NCBI RefSeq assembly: GCF_001542815.1
Contig: NZ_CP006992.1
Location: 716,501-780,500 of the forward strand
Length of the DNA stretch: 64,000 nucleotides
DNA from: Methylobacterium sp. AMS5
Lineage (GTDB): Bacteria > Pseudomonadota > Alphaproteobacteria > Rhizobiales > Beijerinckiaceae
Direction of reading: 5' to 3'
Shown here: in pieces, positions 1-9,530 of the stretch
How positions within the stretch are numbered: position 1 is the stretch's first letter
How the letters are laid out: each line of letters opens with the position of its first letter
Notes under the pieces: generated by a model
The model's input: the letters and a program-made list of their open reading frames with translations, nothing else
Databases searched by the model: none
Told to the model about the DNA's origin: nothing
Position numbers and translations under genes: made by a program

Positions 1-1
1 G

Positions 2-841
2 GTCAAGGCGGGCCTGAACGAGAAGGGCCAGATCACCGGCTGGCGCCACACCATGGTCGGCAAGTCGATCATGATCGGCTCGCCCTTCGAGGCGATGCTC
101 GTCAAGAACGGCATCGACTCCACCACCGTCGAGGGCGCCTCCGACACGCCCTACGCGCTGCCGGCCTACCGCTTCGAGGTGCACAACGCCCGCGAGGGCG
201 TGCCGGTCCTGTGGTGGCGCTCGGTCGGCCACACCCACACCGCCCACGTCATGGAGGTGTTCATCGACGAGCTGGCGCATGCCGCGGGGTCCGATCCGGT
301 CGCCTACCGCCTGTCGCTGCTGACCCGCGCACCGCGCCTGTCGGGTGTGCTGAAGCTCGCCGCCGAACGGGCCGGCTGGGGCGGAAAACCCTCGGAGAAG
401 GGCCGCGGCCTCGGCGTCGCCGTGCACGAATCCTTCGGCTCCTACGTCGCGATGGTGGCCGACGTCACGGCGGGTGAGTCCGGCGTGAAGGTCAACCGGA
501 TCGTGGCGGCGGTCGATGTCGGCATCGCCGTGAACCCGGACGTGGTGCGCGCCCAGGTCGAGGGCGCGGTGGGCTTTGCCCTGTCGGCGGTGCTGCGCAA
601 CCGCATCACCCTCAAGGACGGCGTGGTGCAGGAGCGGAACTTCGACAGCTACCAGCCGACGCGCATCTCCGAGATGCCGCGGGTCGAGGTTCACATCGTG
701 CCCTCCGAAGTTGCCCCCACCGGGATCGGCGAGCCCGGCGTGCCGGTGCTGGCGCCGGCCATCGCCAACGCGGTCTTCGCCGCGACGGGCCAGCGCCTGC
801 GCTCGCTGCCGCTCGACCTGTCGAGCCTGCGCGGCGCGTAA
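2..841 (+). CDS. Molybdopterin-binding large subunit of a xanthine dehydrogenase-family oxidoreductase (3' end)
   Basis: This is the C-terminal part of a molybdenum hydroxylase large subunit; the reading frame is open from base 2 and the start lies outside the window. The visible 279 residues match isoquinoline 1-oxidoreductase beta/aldehyde dehydrogenase-type subunits. They include a motif near the end, GIGEPGVPVLAPA, which in this family carries the glutamate that acts as catalytic base at the Mo centre. These enzymes hydroxylate N-heterocycles or aldehydes together with a small 2Fe-2S subunit, which would be upstream. The substrate cannot be read from this fragment. The C-terminus is complete and ends at a TAA. 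Confidence 0.88.
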   Translation, partial: VKAGLNEKGQITGWRHTMVGKSIMIGSPFEAMLVKNGIDSTTVEGASDTPYALPAYRFEVHNAREGVPVLWWRSVGHTHTAHVMEVFIDELAHAAGSDPVAYRLSLLTRAPRLSGVLKLAAERAGWGGKPSEKGRGLGVAVHESFGSYVAMVADVTAGESGVKVNRIVAAVDVGIAVNPDVVRAQVEGAVGFALSAVLRNRITLKDGVVQERNFDSYQPTRISEMPRVEVHIVPSEVAPTGIGEPGVPVLAPAIANAVFAATGQRLRSLPLDLSSLRGA

Positions 842-1011
842 GCCGCCGGACCGGGGCGCGCCGTGCCCCCTCTCCGCCGGCTCCGGGCCGGGACCGGCGG
901 GCCGACCACGTACACATCTCAGCGAGGCGCGCCTCCACAACGCCCAGGTGCTTTACAAAAGCGGCAGCCTATCGATTAGGTGATGCCCATCGAGCCGCAA
1001 CAGGGCGCAGG

Positions 1012-4000
1012 ATGGGCGAAAGAACAGACCCGCCCGGGTGGCCGTCGAATCGCGACGCAACGGCGCGACGGATCCTTGAATTCGATTGGGCCGAAGCGGC
1101 CCTTCGGGCGAGCGAAGAGAAGTACCGCACCTTGTTCCAGACCATGGAGCAGGGTTTCTGCGAACTCGAATTCGTGCGCGACGAGCAGGGCCGGGCCGTC
1201 GATTTCCGCTACATCGAGCTGAATCCCGCCTTCGAGCGGCTGGTCGGCCTGCCGGCAGCGGAGGCGCGCGGGCGGACGGGACGCGAAGTGGTGCCCGACC
1301 TCGATCGCTGGTGGGTCGAGACCTACGAACGCATCGCCGCGACGGGCCTGCCGGCACGGCTGGAGCACACGGACACGCCGATGGGGCGCTGGTTCGAGGT
1401 CTCCGTCTACCCGCAGGCGAACGACCGTGTGCTGATCCTCTACGACGACGTCACCGAGCGTAAAGTCGCCGAGACGGGCCTGCGCGATCGCGAGGAGCGG
1501 CAGGCCTTCCTCCTGGCGCTGAGCGATGCGGTGCGCACGCTGACCGATCCGGAGGCGATTCAGAGCGCGGCATGCCGGTTGGTGGGTGAGCGGCTGGATG
1601 TGGACCGGTGCTACTACGCCGCCATCGACGAAACCGCGGGGATCATCCGGATCGCGTGGGACCACATTCGCGGCGATGCGCTCTCGGTCGCCGGCGAGCA
1701 CAAGCTCGCGGACTTCGCATGGTCCGCCGGGATTCTCCGCCGCGGGGAGTGCCACGTCCTGGCCGATACGCAGGCCTGCGTTTCGGTTCCGGAGGCCAGC
1801 CGTCCCGCCTTCGCCGCCCTGCAGATTGGCGCCTGCATGGGCGCACCGCTGATCAAGAACGGCAACCTGGTCGGCGCGCTCTGCGTCAGCCACTCGACCC
1901 CGCGGCAGTGGGTGGAGGCCGACTTCGCCTTGTTGCGGGAAGTGGCCGAGCGGATCTGGTCGGCGGTCGAGCGCGGCCGGGCGGAGGCGGACATCCGGCG
2001 CAAGAACGCGGTGCTGGAAGGGATCAACCGCATCTTCCGTGAGGCGCTGACAGCCCCCACCGAGGAGGAACTCGGCCGCGTCTGCCTCGCGGTCGCCGAG
2101 GATGTGACGCAGAGCGTCTTCAGTTTCATGGGGGAGATCGACAAAGAGAACGACCGGTTCGACGAACTCTCCATCAGCGATCGCGGCTGGCAGAACTTCG
2201 CGATGGAAGATCCCGCTTTTCCGAAGGGCGTCGGCCCAAAAGGACTCCAGATCCACGGCCTTTACGGCCGGGTGCTGCGCGAGGGGAAAAGCCTCATCGC
2301 CAACGATCCCGGCTCGCACCCGGACCGGATCGGTACACCGGCGGGCCACCCGCGCCTGAAGGCCTTTCTCGGCGTCCCGCTGAAGTGGAACGGACAGACC
2401 ATCGGAATGATCGGGCTCGGCAACCGCGCGGGCGGATACCGGTCGGAGGATCGCGAAGCCGCCGAGGCCCTCGCCCCGGCCATCCTCCAGGCGCTGCTGA
2501 GCAAGCGGACCGCCGACACCCTGCGCGAGAGCGAGGGGCGCTTCCGGACCCTCGCCGAACTCGTGCCGAGCCTGCTCTGGAACTGCGATCCCGAAGGCAA
2601 GGTCATCGTCGTGAACCAGCAATGGGGCGACTATACCGGCCAGACTCAGGAGCAGGTCCAGAACGGCGGTTGGCTGGCCACCATCCCCCCCGACGAGAGA
2701 GCGGAGACGAAGCGCATCTTCACCGAAGCCTTCGCCGCCGGCCGGCCGGTGGAGCGACAGCAGCGCATCCGCCGCCGCGACGGCCCGTTTCGATGGTTCC
2801 TGATCCGCCACGCCCCGGCGCGGGACGCGGAAGGGCGAATCACGCGCTGGATCGGCGCCGCCACGGACATCCACGATCAGCACCTTGCCGCCCAGAATCT
2901 GCGGGCGGAGGAGGCACGGCAGGCCTTCCTTCTCGATCTCGCCGACCGGCTTCAGGACCAGACCGACCCGCAGGCCGCCCTTCAAACCGTGGTCGAGGCG
3001 CTGGGGCGCCATCTGGGCGCCGGACGGGTCGGCTACGCGCGCCTCTCTGCGGACGGCAAGCGGGTCGAGCGGCAGGTCGGCTATCACGCCGAGACCGAGG
3101 CCCGGCTCGGCCCCATGCCCATCACGGCCTTCGGCCGGGCGGTTCTCGATCGGCTCGGGGACGGCGAGACGATCATCGTGGACGATACCGCGGCCGTTGC
3201 GGCCCCCGGCGTCTGGCGACAGGGCGCCGTCGGCAGCTTCGTGGCGGTGCCGCTGGTCCGCGACGGCCGGATCCGCACCGTCCTCTACCTGACCCATCGC
3301 GAGCCCCGCGCCTGGACACGCTCCGAGACGACACTGATCGAGGAGGTGGCCGCGCGGACCTGGGAGGCGGCCGAGCGGGCGCAGGCCGAAACGGAGCTGC
3401 GCACGAGCGAAGCCCGGCAGCGCGCTCTGGTCGAAGGCATCCCCCAGCTCGTCTGGCGGGCGGGCGACGGCGGCGCGTGGAGCTGGGCGAGCCCGCAATG
3501 GTTCCGCTATACCGGCCAGAGCGAGGCCGAGAGCCGCGGCTTCGGCTGGCTCGACGCGGTTCACCCCGAGGATCGCGACCGGGTCCAGGATGCCTGGAGC
3601 GGGGCCGCCATGGCCGAGGTGCTGGCCGTCGACTACCGAATCCGTCACGCCCCCGAGGGCCACTATCGCTGGTTCCAGTCACGCGCCCTGCCGCTGCGCG
3701 CGGGAAGCGGCATCCTCGAGTGGCTGGGCACCTCCACCGACATCGACGACCTGCGGCAGCTTCAGGAGCAGCAGGGCGTGATGGTGGCCGAGTTGCAGCA
3801 CCGCACGCGCAACCTCATCACGGTGGTGCGCTCGCTGGCCGAGCAGACCATGGCCCGAAGCGACTCCATGCCGATGTTCCGCGCGCGGTTCTACGACCGG
3901 CTCGCGGTGCTCTCGCGGGTGCAGGGCCTGCTCTCCCGCTCCACCATCGAGCCGATCACCCTGCACGCGCTCATCGTCACGGAACTCGACGCCCTCGGCG

Positions 4001-4407
4001 CCTGGGAGGCGTCCGAGCGGATCTATCTCGACGGCCCATCCGTGCGGCTGCGCAAGGCGACGGTGCAGACCTTCGCCTTGGCCCTGCACGAACTCGCCAC
4101 CAATGCCCGCAAATACGGCGCGCTCGCCGGAGAGACGGGGTGGCTGAGCGTGACGTGGCGCACCTATACCGAGGACGACCGGATGCGGCTCGCCCTGCAT
4201 TGGAGCGAGACGGAGGTCGAGCGCTCGCAGGAAGAGGGTGCCGCCCAACGGCGCGGCTACGGGCGCGAGCTGATCGAGAAGGCGCTGCCCTACGCCCTCG
4301 ACGCGCGCACGCGCTACGAACTGAGCGAGACCGGTCTGCACTGCTCCATCGACCTGCCGCTCACGGAACGGCGCAAGGCGGCGCCGCGTGGGACCGTGTC
4401 GGGCTAG
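1012..4407 (+). CDS. Multi-PAS/GAF HWE-family sensor histidine kinase
   Basis: A soluble-looking 1131-residue sensor kinase with no transmembrane segment. Domains in order: PAS (about 35-155), GAF (165-320), GAF (332-500), PAS (507-630), GAF (637-795), PAS (800-915), then an HWE-type kinase core. The phospho-acceptor is His930 in AELQHRTRN and the N-box is HELATNARKYGAL with Asn1031. These are the HWE/HisKA_2 signatures common in Rhizobiales, where such kinases feed general stress or light responses. No response regulator lies beside it, so the partner is unknown. The ATG at 1012 gives a sensible N-terminus before the first PAS domain. The stop codon directly abuts a family A repeat. Confidence 0.93.
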   Translation: MGERTDPPGWPSNRDATARRILEFDWAEAALRASEEKYRTLFQTMEQGFCELEFVRDEQGRAVDFRYIELNPAFERLVGLPAAEARGRTGREVVPDLDRWWVETYERIAATGLPARLEHTDTPMGRWFEVSVYPQANDRVLILYDDVTERKVAETGLRDREERQAFLLALSDAVRTLTDPEAIQSAACRLVGERLDVDRCYYAAIDETAGIIRIAWDHIRGDALSVAGEHKLADFAWSAGILRRGECHVLADTQACVSVPEASRPAFAALQIGACMGAPLIKNGNLVGALCVSHSTPRQWVEADFALLREVAERIWSAVERGRAEADIRRKNAVLEGINRIFREALTAPTEEELGRVCLAVAEDVTQSVFSFMGEIDKENDRFDELSISDRGWQNFAMEDPAFPKGVGPKGLQIHGLYGRVLREGKSLIANDPGSHPDRIGTPAGHPRLKAFLGVPLKWNGQTIGMIGLGNRAGGYRSEDREAAEALAPAILQALLSKRTADTLRESEGRFRTLAELVPSLLWNCDPEGKVIVVNQQWGDYTGQTQEQVQNGGWLATIPPDERAETKRIFTEAFAAGRPVERQQRIRRRDGPFRWFLIRHAPARDAEGRITRWIGAATDIHDQHLAAQNLRAEEARQAFLLDLADRLQDQTDPQAALQTVVEALGRHLGAGRVGYARLSADGKRVERQVGYHAETEARLGPMPITAFGRAVLDRLGDGETIIVDDTAAVAAPGVWRQGAVGSFVAVPLVRDGRIRTVLYLTHREPRAWTRSETTLIEEVAARTWEAAERAQAETELRTSEARQRALVEGIPQLVWRAGDGGAWSWASPQWFRYTGQSEAESRGFGWLDAVHPEDRDRVQDAWSGAAMAEVLAVDYRIRHAPEGHYRWFQSRALPLRAGSGILEWLGTSTDIDDLRQLQEQQGVMVAELQHRTRNLITVVRSLAEQTMARSDSMPMFRARFYDRLAVLSRVQGLLSRSTIEPITLHALIVTELDALGAWEASERIYLDGPSVRLRKATVQTFALALHELATNARKYGALAGETGWLSVTWRTYTEDDRMRLALHWSETEVERSQEEGAAQRRGYGRELIEKALPYALDARTRYELSETGLHCSIDLPLTERRKAAPRGTVSG

Positions 4408-4478
4408 AGCAGCGTCCCGAAAGGCGGTGCCGGTTTTTGAAAAAAAGATGATGCGAAAACAAGAGGATAGAGCATCGT
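4408..4478 (-). repeat. Family A interspersed repeat, copy A1 (truncated, inverted)
   Basis: This copy is in reverse orientation relative to the other three and shares with them the segment GATGATGCGAAAACAAGAG and the CGTCCCGAAAG end. It starts immediately after the TAG stop of the sensor kinase (CTAG then AGCAGCGTCC). It stops at the inner palindrome arm AGCATCGT, so the outer half of the hairpin is missing. Confidence 0.8.
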
Positions 4479-4539
4479 CGGCGGCGATCCGCACCATGAA
4501 TCGGTCAGAGGTCGCGGAGCATCACCGGAAATGGGGTCT

Positions 4540-5532
4540 TCATCGGCAGGAAGCTGGCGACTTCGAGCAGGAGCGACGGGTCGCGCCGTCTGCATGCGTC
4601 ATGCAACGACCGACACGGGACGCCGAGCCTTCCCGACCCACCGCCTGCATGAGGAAGGGTAGAACCTCCTTCAATACGGCCTCCGGTGCCTGACGTTGCG
4701 GAAAGTGGCCGAGATTGGGCAAGACGATGCGTCGATAGAAAGCTGCAAACAACGCGTCCCTGTCCTTCGAAGTCGCCGGATCGTTACAGGGGTCGGCACC
4801 GCCATGGAGCGTCAGGGTCGGGACCTGGATGACCGGATCGGCCGCGAGCTGGGCTTCGAGTGTAGCATAGCGGGGATCTGGCTCGGCATGCCCCCATCGC
4901 ACGCGGTAGGAATGCAGCGTCACGTCCGCCCAGTCCGGATTGTCGAAGGCGGCGGCCGTCGTGGAGAAAGCCGCATCCGGCACCCGCCAGCCGGGATTCC
5001 AGATCGTCCAGATGTGGCGCGTGAAACGGTGTCGATCGTCCCGCACCAGGGCATCACCGCGTGGCAGGGCCATCAGCCAGTGATACCAGTAGTTCTGCGT
5101 CTGGTTCAGCGTCAGGGTCTGGCCCGGATCGTTCGTGCCCCAGCCGACCGAGAGGGCGACACAAGCCACGATGCGCTCGGGAGCCGTGCAGGCCGCGATG
5201 TACGACGCCCGCGCCCCCCAATCGTGGCCGACGACCGCAAAGCGGTCGAGGTTCAATGCATCGGCGAGATCAAGCAGGTCGGCTCCGAGCGCCGCGAGTT
5301 GGCCCGAGCGGGGAATGTCGGCTCCCCGGAAGCGCGTCGGGCCAAAGCCGCGCAGATACGGCGCGAACGTGCGGAAACCCGCGGCGTGGAGAGTGGGGAC
5401 GATGGCGTCCCAAGTCCGGATATCGTCCGGCCAGCCGTGCAGCAGCAGCACGGGAAAGCCGTCAGGCGGGCCGCCGACCTCGTAGGCAATGTCAAGCAGC
5501 GGCGTCGTGGCGGTGTGCAGGAGCGTCGTCAT
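4540..5532 (-). CDS. Alpha/beta hydrolase, epoxide hydrolase-like
   Basis: A 330-residue alpha/beta-hydrolase. The oxyanion motif is HGWP at 32-35 and the nucleophile elbow is GHDWGA with Asp104. An aspartate rather than serine nucleophile is characteristic of epoxide hydrolases and haloalkane dehalogenases; HGWP and the cap-like middle part favour epoxide hydrolase. The catalytic His is probably in NLGHFPQ near residue 286. About 35 residues after the expected C-terminus are rich in Arg/Ser/Cys and look like read-through into non-conserved DNA. It is divergent from the LysR gene 77 bp away, which may regulate it. No signal peptide is seen, so it is probably cytoplasmic. Confidence 0.85.
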   Translation of the reverse strand: MTTLLHTATTPLLDIAYEVGGPPDGFPVLLLHGWPDDIRTWDAIVPTLHAAGFRTFAPYLRGFGPTRFRGADIPRSGQLAALGADLLDLADALNLDRFAVVGHDWGARASYIAACTAPERIVACVALSVGWGTNDPGQTLTLNQTQNYWYHWLMALPRGDALVRDDRHRFTRHIWTIWNPGWRVPDAAFSTTAAAFDNPDWADVTLHSYRVRWGHAEPDPRYATLEAQLAADPVIQVPTLTLHGGADPCNDPATSKDRDALFAAFYRRIVLPNLGHFPQRQAPEAVLKEVLPFLMQAVGREGSASRVGRCMTHADGATRRSCSKSPASCR

Positions 5533-5609
5533 GGGCCGAACATGTCGTGGCCTCGGTATCGCGACTAACGCTGCCTTGTGGCACCAGCGATCACGATTTA
5601 CGATGACTG

Positions 5610-6446
5610 ATGGACCTTCGCGGATTGCACGCTTTCAGGATCGTGGCTGAGGCCTCCTCGATGACGGCGGCGGCCGAGCGGCTCGGCACCGTCCAGTCGG
5701 CGCTGTCGGCGCGCATCGGCCAATTCGAGACCGCGATCGGAATGCGGCTGTTCGAACGACTCCCCAGGGGTGTTCGCCTGACAGCCGCGGGGGCACGACT
5801 CCTGCCTTACGCGGAGCAGATGGAGATCCTCGCCGCCGAGGCGATGCGGGCGGCCCGGGGAACCGAGACGGCCGGCCCGTTCCGACTGGGTGCGATCGCG
5901 GTCGCAGCCACCACCGTGCTTCCCCCCGTCCTGGCCCGGCTGTTGGCGGACCACGAGGGGCTCGACCTGCACGTGGCGACAGGCGTGTCGCGCGACCTCG
6001 ACGCCTTACTGGCGGAGGGGAAGCTCGATGCGGCCATCCTCGGTCACCGTTCGATCCATGCGGCCATCATCTCCCGTCCGCTCGACAGTATCCCGCTCGC
6101 CCTGCTGCGTCCCGCAGGCATGCCGGCCGAGACGGCTGGCCAAGCCTTCACCTTCGCCGCGGGCTGCATCTGCCGCGAGCGACTGAATCAAGTGCTGCGG
6201 GAACGCAGGATCGGCGCCCGCATCGTCGAACTTGGCTCGGTGGAGGGAATCCTCGGCTGCGTTGCCGCCGGTCTCGGCGTCGCGCTTCTGCCCGAGATGC
6301 TGGCGCGGCAGGACGGCATCGCAGCGGAGCGCGTAGGCCGGCTCGACCTGTTCGTTGGGTCCAGGCCGGAAGCGGAGGGGCAGGTGCGAGCCTTCGTCTC
6401 AGCGTATCGAGCGTGCCGGGCGGCCTTCGCGCGCGACGTCGCCTGA
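5610..6446 (+). CDS. LysR-family transcriptional regulator
   Basis: A 278-residue LysR regulator. The N-terminal winged helix-turn-helix (residues 1-60) has the typical FRIVAEASSMTAAAERLGTVQSALSARIGQFE signature in two stretches, followed by a linker helix and a periplasmic-binding-fold effector domain (about 88-270). It is transcribed divergently from the epoxide-hydrolase-like gene, a usual LysR arrangement in which regulator and target share a promoter region. This makes that hydrolase the likeliest target (inference). The inducer is unknown. ATG overlaps an upstream TGA in ACTGATGGAC; no strong ribosome binding site is visible. Confidence 0.93.
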   Translation: MDLRGLHAFRIVAEASSMTAAAERLGTVQSALSARIGQFETAIGMRLFERLPRGVRLTAAGARLLPYAEQMEILAAEAMRAARGTETAGPFRLGAIAVAATTVLPPVLARLLADHEGLDLHVATGVSRDLDALLAEGKLDAAILGHRSIHAAIISRPLDSIPLALLRPAGMPAETAGQAFTFAAGCICRERLNQVLRERRIGARIVELGSVEGILGCVAAGLGVALLPEMLARQDGIAAERVGRLDLFVGSRPEAEGQVRAFVSAYRACRAAFARDVA

Positions 6447-6534
6447 CCGAGAGGCGCCAGCCTGATGTAAAAGGGTCGAAGACGGCTTGAGCGAGGCACG
6501 GTCTTCCGTTCAGCCTCGCGCGCCGAAGGACAAA

Positions 6535-6551
6535 GCCCCGCGGGGCGATGT
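6535..6551 (-). terminator. Possible terminator of the amidase gene
   Basis: A 12-bp perfect palindrome GCCCCGCGGGGC lies directly after the amidase stop and is followed on the minus strand by TTTG. The T-tract is short, so it may be weak. It sits between two convergent genes. Confidence 0.4.
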
Positions 6552-7790
6552 CTATGCCCGCGCCAGCGCCCCCTCGATCATCCGCGCGACGGCGAGCGCC
6601 CGTCCGTCGTCGCCGAACCGGGCGATCACCTGCACGCCGAGCGGCAACCCGTCCCCCGGCACCGGAACGGTGACGCAAGGCACGCCCATCAGGGTCCAGA
6701 GGCGATTGAAGCGCGCATCGCCGGTCGAGCCGAGGCCCTTCGGCGCGCGACCGACGCTGGAAACCGTCAGGATCGCATCGACATCCGCGAACAGCGCCTT
6801 GAGCAGTCGGCGCGCCCGGTGCGCCTCGCGGCGGGCGGCGTCGTAATCGGCGGCGCTGAGATCCTGCGCCCGGTCGAGCTGGCCGCGCAGCACCGGCGGC
6901 AGCGCCTCCCGGTGCTCGGCATATTCCCAGGCGAGCGCTTGGCGCGCCTCGAAATCCTGCACGGTCGGGTGCGCGGCCCAGGCCCGCGCGAAGGGCTCCG
7001 GCAGGACGAGATCGCGCAAAACCGCCCCGGCCCGCTCCGCGGCACGGGCCGCGTGATCGAGCGCCGCCAACGCGTCCGCGTCGGCGCTCCCCGCGAAATC
7101 CTGGAGGCAGAGGGCGAGGCGCGGGCGCTCCGGGGCGGGCGCCTCGAGACCGGGCCGGTCCGCGATCAGCGCGAGCGCGTGGGCGATGTCGGCGACGGAG
7201 GCGCCGAACAGGCCGACCGTGTCGAGCGCCCAGGAGAAGGTCTTGACGCCGACCGTGGGCAGCAGCCGGAACGAGGGCTTGATCGCTGCGATCCCGCAGA
7301 AGGCCGCCGGGCGGATCACCGAGCCGCCGGTCTGGGTGCCGAGCGCCAGGGGCAGCATCCCGGCGGCGATGGCTGCGGCCGAGCCCGAGGAGGAGCCGCC
7401 CGGCGTGTGGCCGGGATCGTGCGGGTTCACGGTGGCGGCGGGGTCGAGGCCGGCAAAGGCCGTGGTCGCGGTCTTGGCGAGCGGCACGGCGCCGAGCGCG
7501 CGCAGCCGCGAAACGATCGCCGCGTCGGCCCGCGGTCGCCAGCCGGCATAGATCTCCGAGCCGGACTCGGTCGCCATGTCGGCGGTGTCGATGATGTCCT
7601 TGATCCCCACCGCGATGCCGGCGAGCGGCCCACGCGCGGGCGCTGTGGCCTCGGGTGCGGTGCGCAGCACGGCGCCGATGGCGGGGTCGCGCGCGGCGAT
7701 CCGCTCGCGCGCGGTCTGGATCGCGTCCGCCGCCGAAAGGGTGCCGTCCGCGACACGGGTGCGGATGTCGAGAAGCGAGATCATGCCCAT
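6552..7790 (-). CDS. Amidase-signature family hydrolase
   Basis: An amidase-signature (GatA-like) enzyme of about 412 residues that hydrolyses C-N amide bonds with a Ser-cisSer-Lys triad. The lysine is in VGIKDIID, the cis-serine/serine pair in TPGGSSSGSA and GTQTGGSVIRPA. It is shorter than GatA (about 480) and has no gatB/gatC neighbours, so it is more likely a stand-alone amidase than the glutamyl-tRNA amidotransferase subunit. Two close ATGs (7790 and 7784) are possible; neither has a clear ribosome binding site. The first 10 codons available further upstream are not family-like. The natural substrate is unknown. Confidence 0.88.
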   Translation of the reverse strand: MGMISLLDIRTRVADGTLSAADAIQTARERIAARDPAIGAVLRTAPEATAPARGPLAGIAVGIKDIIDTADMATESGSEIYAGWRPRADAAIVSRLRALGAVPLAKTATTAFAGLDPAATVNPHDPGHTPGGSSSGSAAAIAAGMLPLALGTQTGGSVIRPAAFCGIAAIKPSFRLLPTVGVKTFSWALDTVGLFGASVADIAHALALIADRPGLEAPAPERPRLALCLQDFAGSADADALAALDHAARAAERAGAVLRDLVLPEPFARAWAAHPTVQDFEARQALAWEYAEHREALPPVLRGQLDRAQDLSAADYDAARREAHRARRLLKALFADVDAILTVSSVGRAPKGLGSTGDARFNRLWTLMGVPCVTVPVPGDGLPLGVQVIARFGDDGRALAVARMIEGALARA

Positions 7791-7879
7791 CCGAGTCACG
7801 GTCCGTGTCGAATCTGTCAACAGCGCTCCACATGGGGGCGGATCCGACCGCGCATCGTTAGCGCCTCGTTTACGGGACG

Positions 7880-8887
7880 ATGCGCATCGTCGCGTCCATG
7901 TGGCGTAAAGCGTTAGCGTTCTCGGCTCTGGTGCTGTTCGGCGCGGGGCTCACGGGCTGTGCGATCAACCGGTTCGAGCGCCGGGAAGCATGGCGCGACC
8001 AAGCCGAACAGATGTGCATCGCGCGCAAGCTCGTGCAGCCGACGGCCTATGTCTCACTCGCCAAGGAGATCGACGGCCCCGGCCCCTGCGGCATGCAGCA
8101 GCCGTTCAAGGTCACCCGGCTCGGCGGCGGCACGGTGGCGCTCAAGCAGCGCATGACGCTGGCCTGCCCGGCGCTCGCCGAGGCCGAAGCGTGGCTCGCC
8201 GACACGATCCAGCCCGCCGCCAACCTCTATTTCGGCGTGCCGGTGGCCGAGATCAACGCGGGCACCTATTCCTGCCGCGGTCGCAACAACCAAGCCGGTG
8301 CCAAGCTCTCCGAGCATTCGTTCGGCAACGCGCTCGACATCATGTCCTTCACGCTCGCCGACGGCCACGTCATCACCGTCAAGGGCGGCTGGCGCGGCAC
8401 CGAGGCCGAGCAAGCCTTTCTGCGCGAGGTGTTCGTGGGGGCCTGTGCCCGGTTCTCGACCGTGCTGGCGCCGGGTTCCAACGTGTTCCACTACGACCAC
8501 ATCCACGTCGATCTGGCGATGCACGACCCGCGCGGCCTGAAGCGCATCTGCAAGCCGCTGCTCAAGTTCGAGTCGCAGCTCAACCTTGCCGACGGCTCGC
8601 CGCGGCCGCTGGCCTCGCCCCGCCCGCCCGCGCGCCAGACCATCCCGACCCAGGCGCCGATCGACGTCGAGGAGGACGATCCCTACGGCGTCGCGCCGAC
8701 CTCCTCGCGCACGACCGGCACGCGCCTCGCCCGCGCGCCGGCTGCCCCGGCGCCCACGGCCTACGCCGCCGCCCCGGCCCCGAGCCGGCCACGCTCTCCG
8801 GTTCCGGCGCATGACGCGGCCTACGCGCCGCTGTCGCTGGCCGCGCCTCACACCGCGGATCAGGCGTCCGACGAGCCGATCTACTGA
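7880..8887 (+). CDS. Extensin-like C-terminal domain lipoprotein
   Basis: A 335-residue secreted protein. Residues 1-27 form a lipoprotein signal with lipobox LTGC, so it is probably anchored to the outer or inner membrane. The middle is an extensin-like C-terminal domain as found in many alphaproteobacteria, with SEHSFGNALDI and HYDHIHVDL. These His/Asp motifs resemble the zinc site of M15 (VanY-type) peptidases, suggesting a cell-wall role (inference). The last 110 residues are Pro/Ala/Arg-rich and probably disordered. It is divergent from the amidase with a 90-bp gap. The first ATG at 7880 keeps the whole signal peptide; MWRKALAF at 7898 is an alternative. Confidence 0.85.
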   Translation: MRIVASMWRKALAFSALVLFGAGLTGCAINRFERREAWRDQAEQMCIARKLVQPTAYVSLAKEIDGPGPCGMQQPFKVTRLGGGTVALKQRMTLACPALAEAEAWLADTIQPAANLYFGVPVAEINAGTYSCRGRNNQAGAKLSEHSFGNALDIMSFTLADGHVITVKGGWRGTEAEQAFLREVFVGACARFSTVLAPGSNVFHYDHIHVDLAMHDPRGLKRICKPLLKFESQLNLADGSPRPLASPRPPARQTIPTQAPIDVEEDDPYGVAPTSSRTTGTRLARAPAAPAPTAYAAAPAPSRPRSPVPAHDAAYAPLSLAAPHTADQASDEPIY

Positions 8888-8965
8888 AAAACTGGAACTT
8901 ACCTCCAATCGCAGCTAATCTCCGCCAGTCTGAGTTTGAGCGACATCAAGGAGAGCTTGATCCTT

Positions 8966-9172
8966 ATGCGTCGACTGGTCATCAGAAACGTATCCTCCGT
9001 CGAGCTTGGGCTCATGCTCGAACCGTGGACAGATCGGGAAGACCTCAAGCCGGGCGGCGAGATCACCATCGAAGGCAATTTTTCCGACGATGATGAACTC
9101 ATACTGGATTTTTGCGACAAGAATTTCATATCCATCTGGACACCCCCAGACAGCACGTTTTCCGAAACCTGA
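8966..9172 (+). CDS. Small hypothetical protein in a low-GC islet
   Basis: A 68-residue protein from the ATG at 8966, preceded by AAGGAGAG at 8948-8955. The acidic sequence starts RRLVIRNVSSVELGLMLEP and contains PGGEITIEG. It looks like a small beta-sandwich such as those of orphan or immunity-type proteins, but no family is claimed. Codon use and base composition are clearly more AT-rich than the flanking genes, suggesting acquisition by transfer. It is followed by a second small gene on the same strand. Confidence 0.6.
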   Translation: MRRLVIRNVSSVELGLMLEPWTDREDLKPGGEITIEGNFSDDDELILDFCDKNFISIWTPPDSTFSET

Positions 9173-9257
9173 CCATCAACAAACATGCAGCGGATAGCAC
9201 ACTGCATACTTCCGGATGGCCAGCTTAAGACGCTTTGTTTTCAAAGCTAAATCCTGA

Positions 9258-9530
9258 ATGAAATCACATCTTCTGAAACAGATTACTGTCTGGCGCAAAC
9301 TCTCACCATCGCGCGCCATTCGTTACAATTGCATGCAAAACCTTCATACAGAAAAATTTCGCGTCTATTCGTGCGATTTTGTTGAACCCGATCTTCAGTA
9401 CTCAGATCTGCAGGAAAGAACACTCGTCGAAACCATTTTGATGTGGAATCCAGAGAAAAAAGGAGAGCCAAAGTGGTTCGATGATTTAGAAGAAGCCATC
9501 TTGGCACATGATAGAGATTTCGAAAATTGA
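9258..9530 (+). CDS. Small hypothetical protein in a low-GC islet
   Basis: A 90-residue protein of unknown function with no signal peptide or membrane segment. The N-terminal half is basic, the C-terminal half acidic and aromatic (WFDDLEEAILAHDRDFEN at the end). The ATG at 9258 overlaps the end of TCCTGA and has no convincing ribosome binding site. The gene is markedly low in GC, with codons unlike the host genes. It lies 85 bp downstream of another small gene of similar composition; together they look like a transferred pair. Confidence 0.5.
   Translation: MKSHLLKQITVWRKLSPSRAIRYNCMQNLHTEKFRVYSCDFVEPDLQYSDLQERTLVETILMWNPEKKGEPKWFDDLEEAILAHDRDFEN

Noticed and set aside
976..3663. 895-codon open frame opposite the sensor kinase
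   Set aside because: Shadow of a high-GC gene: the product is Arg/Gly/Leu-rich without domains, while the plus strand has complete PAS/GAF/HWE motifs.
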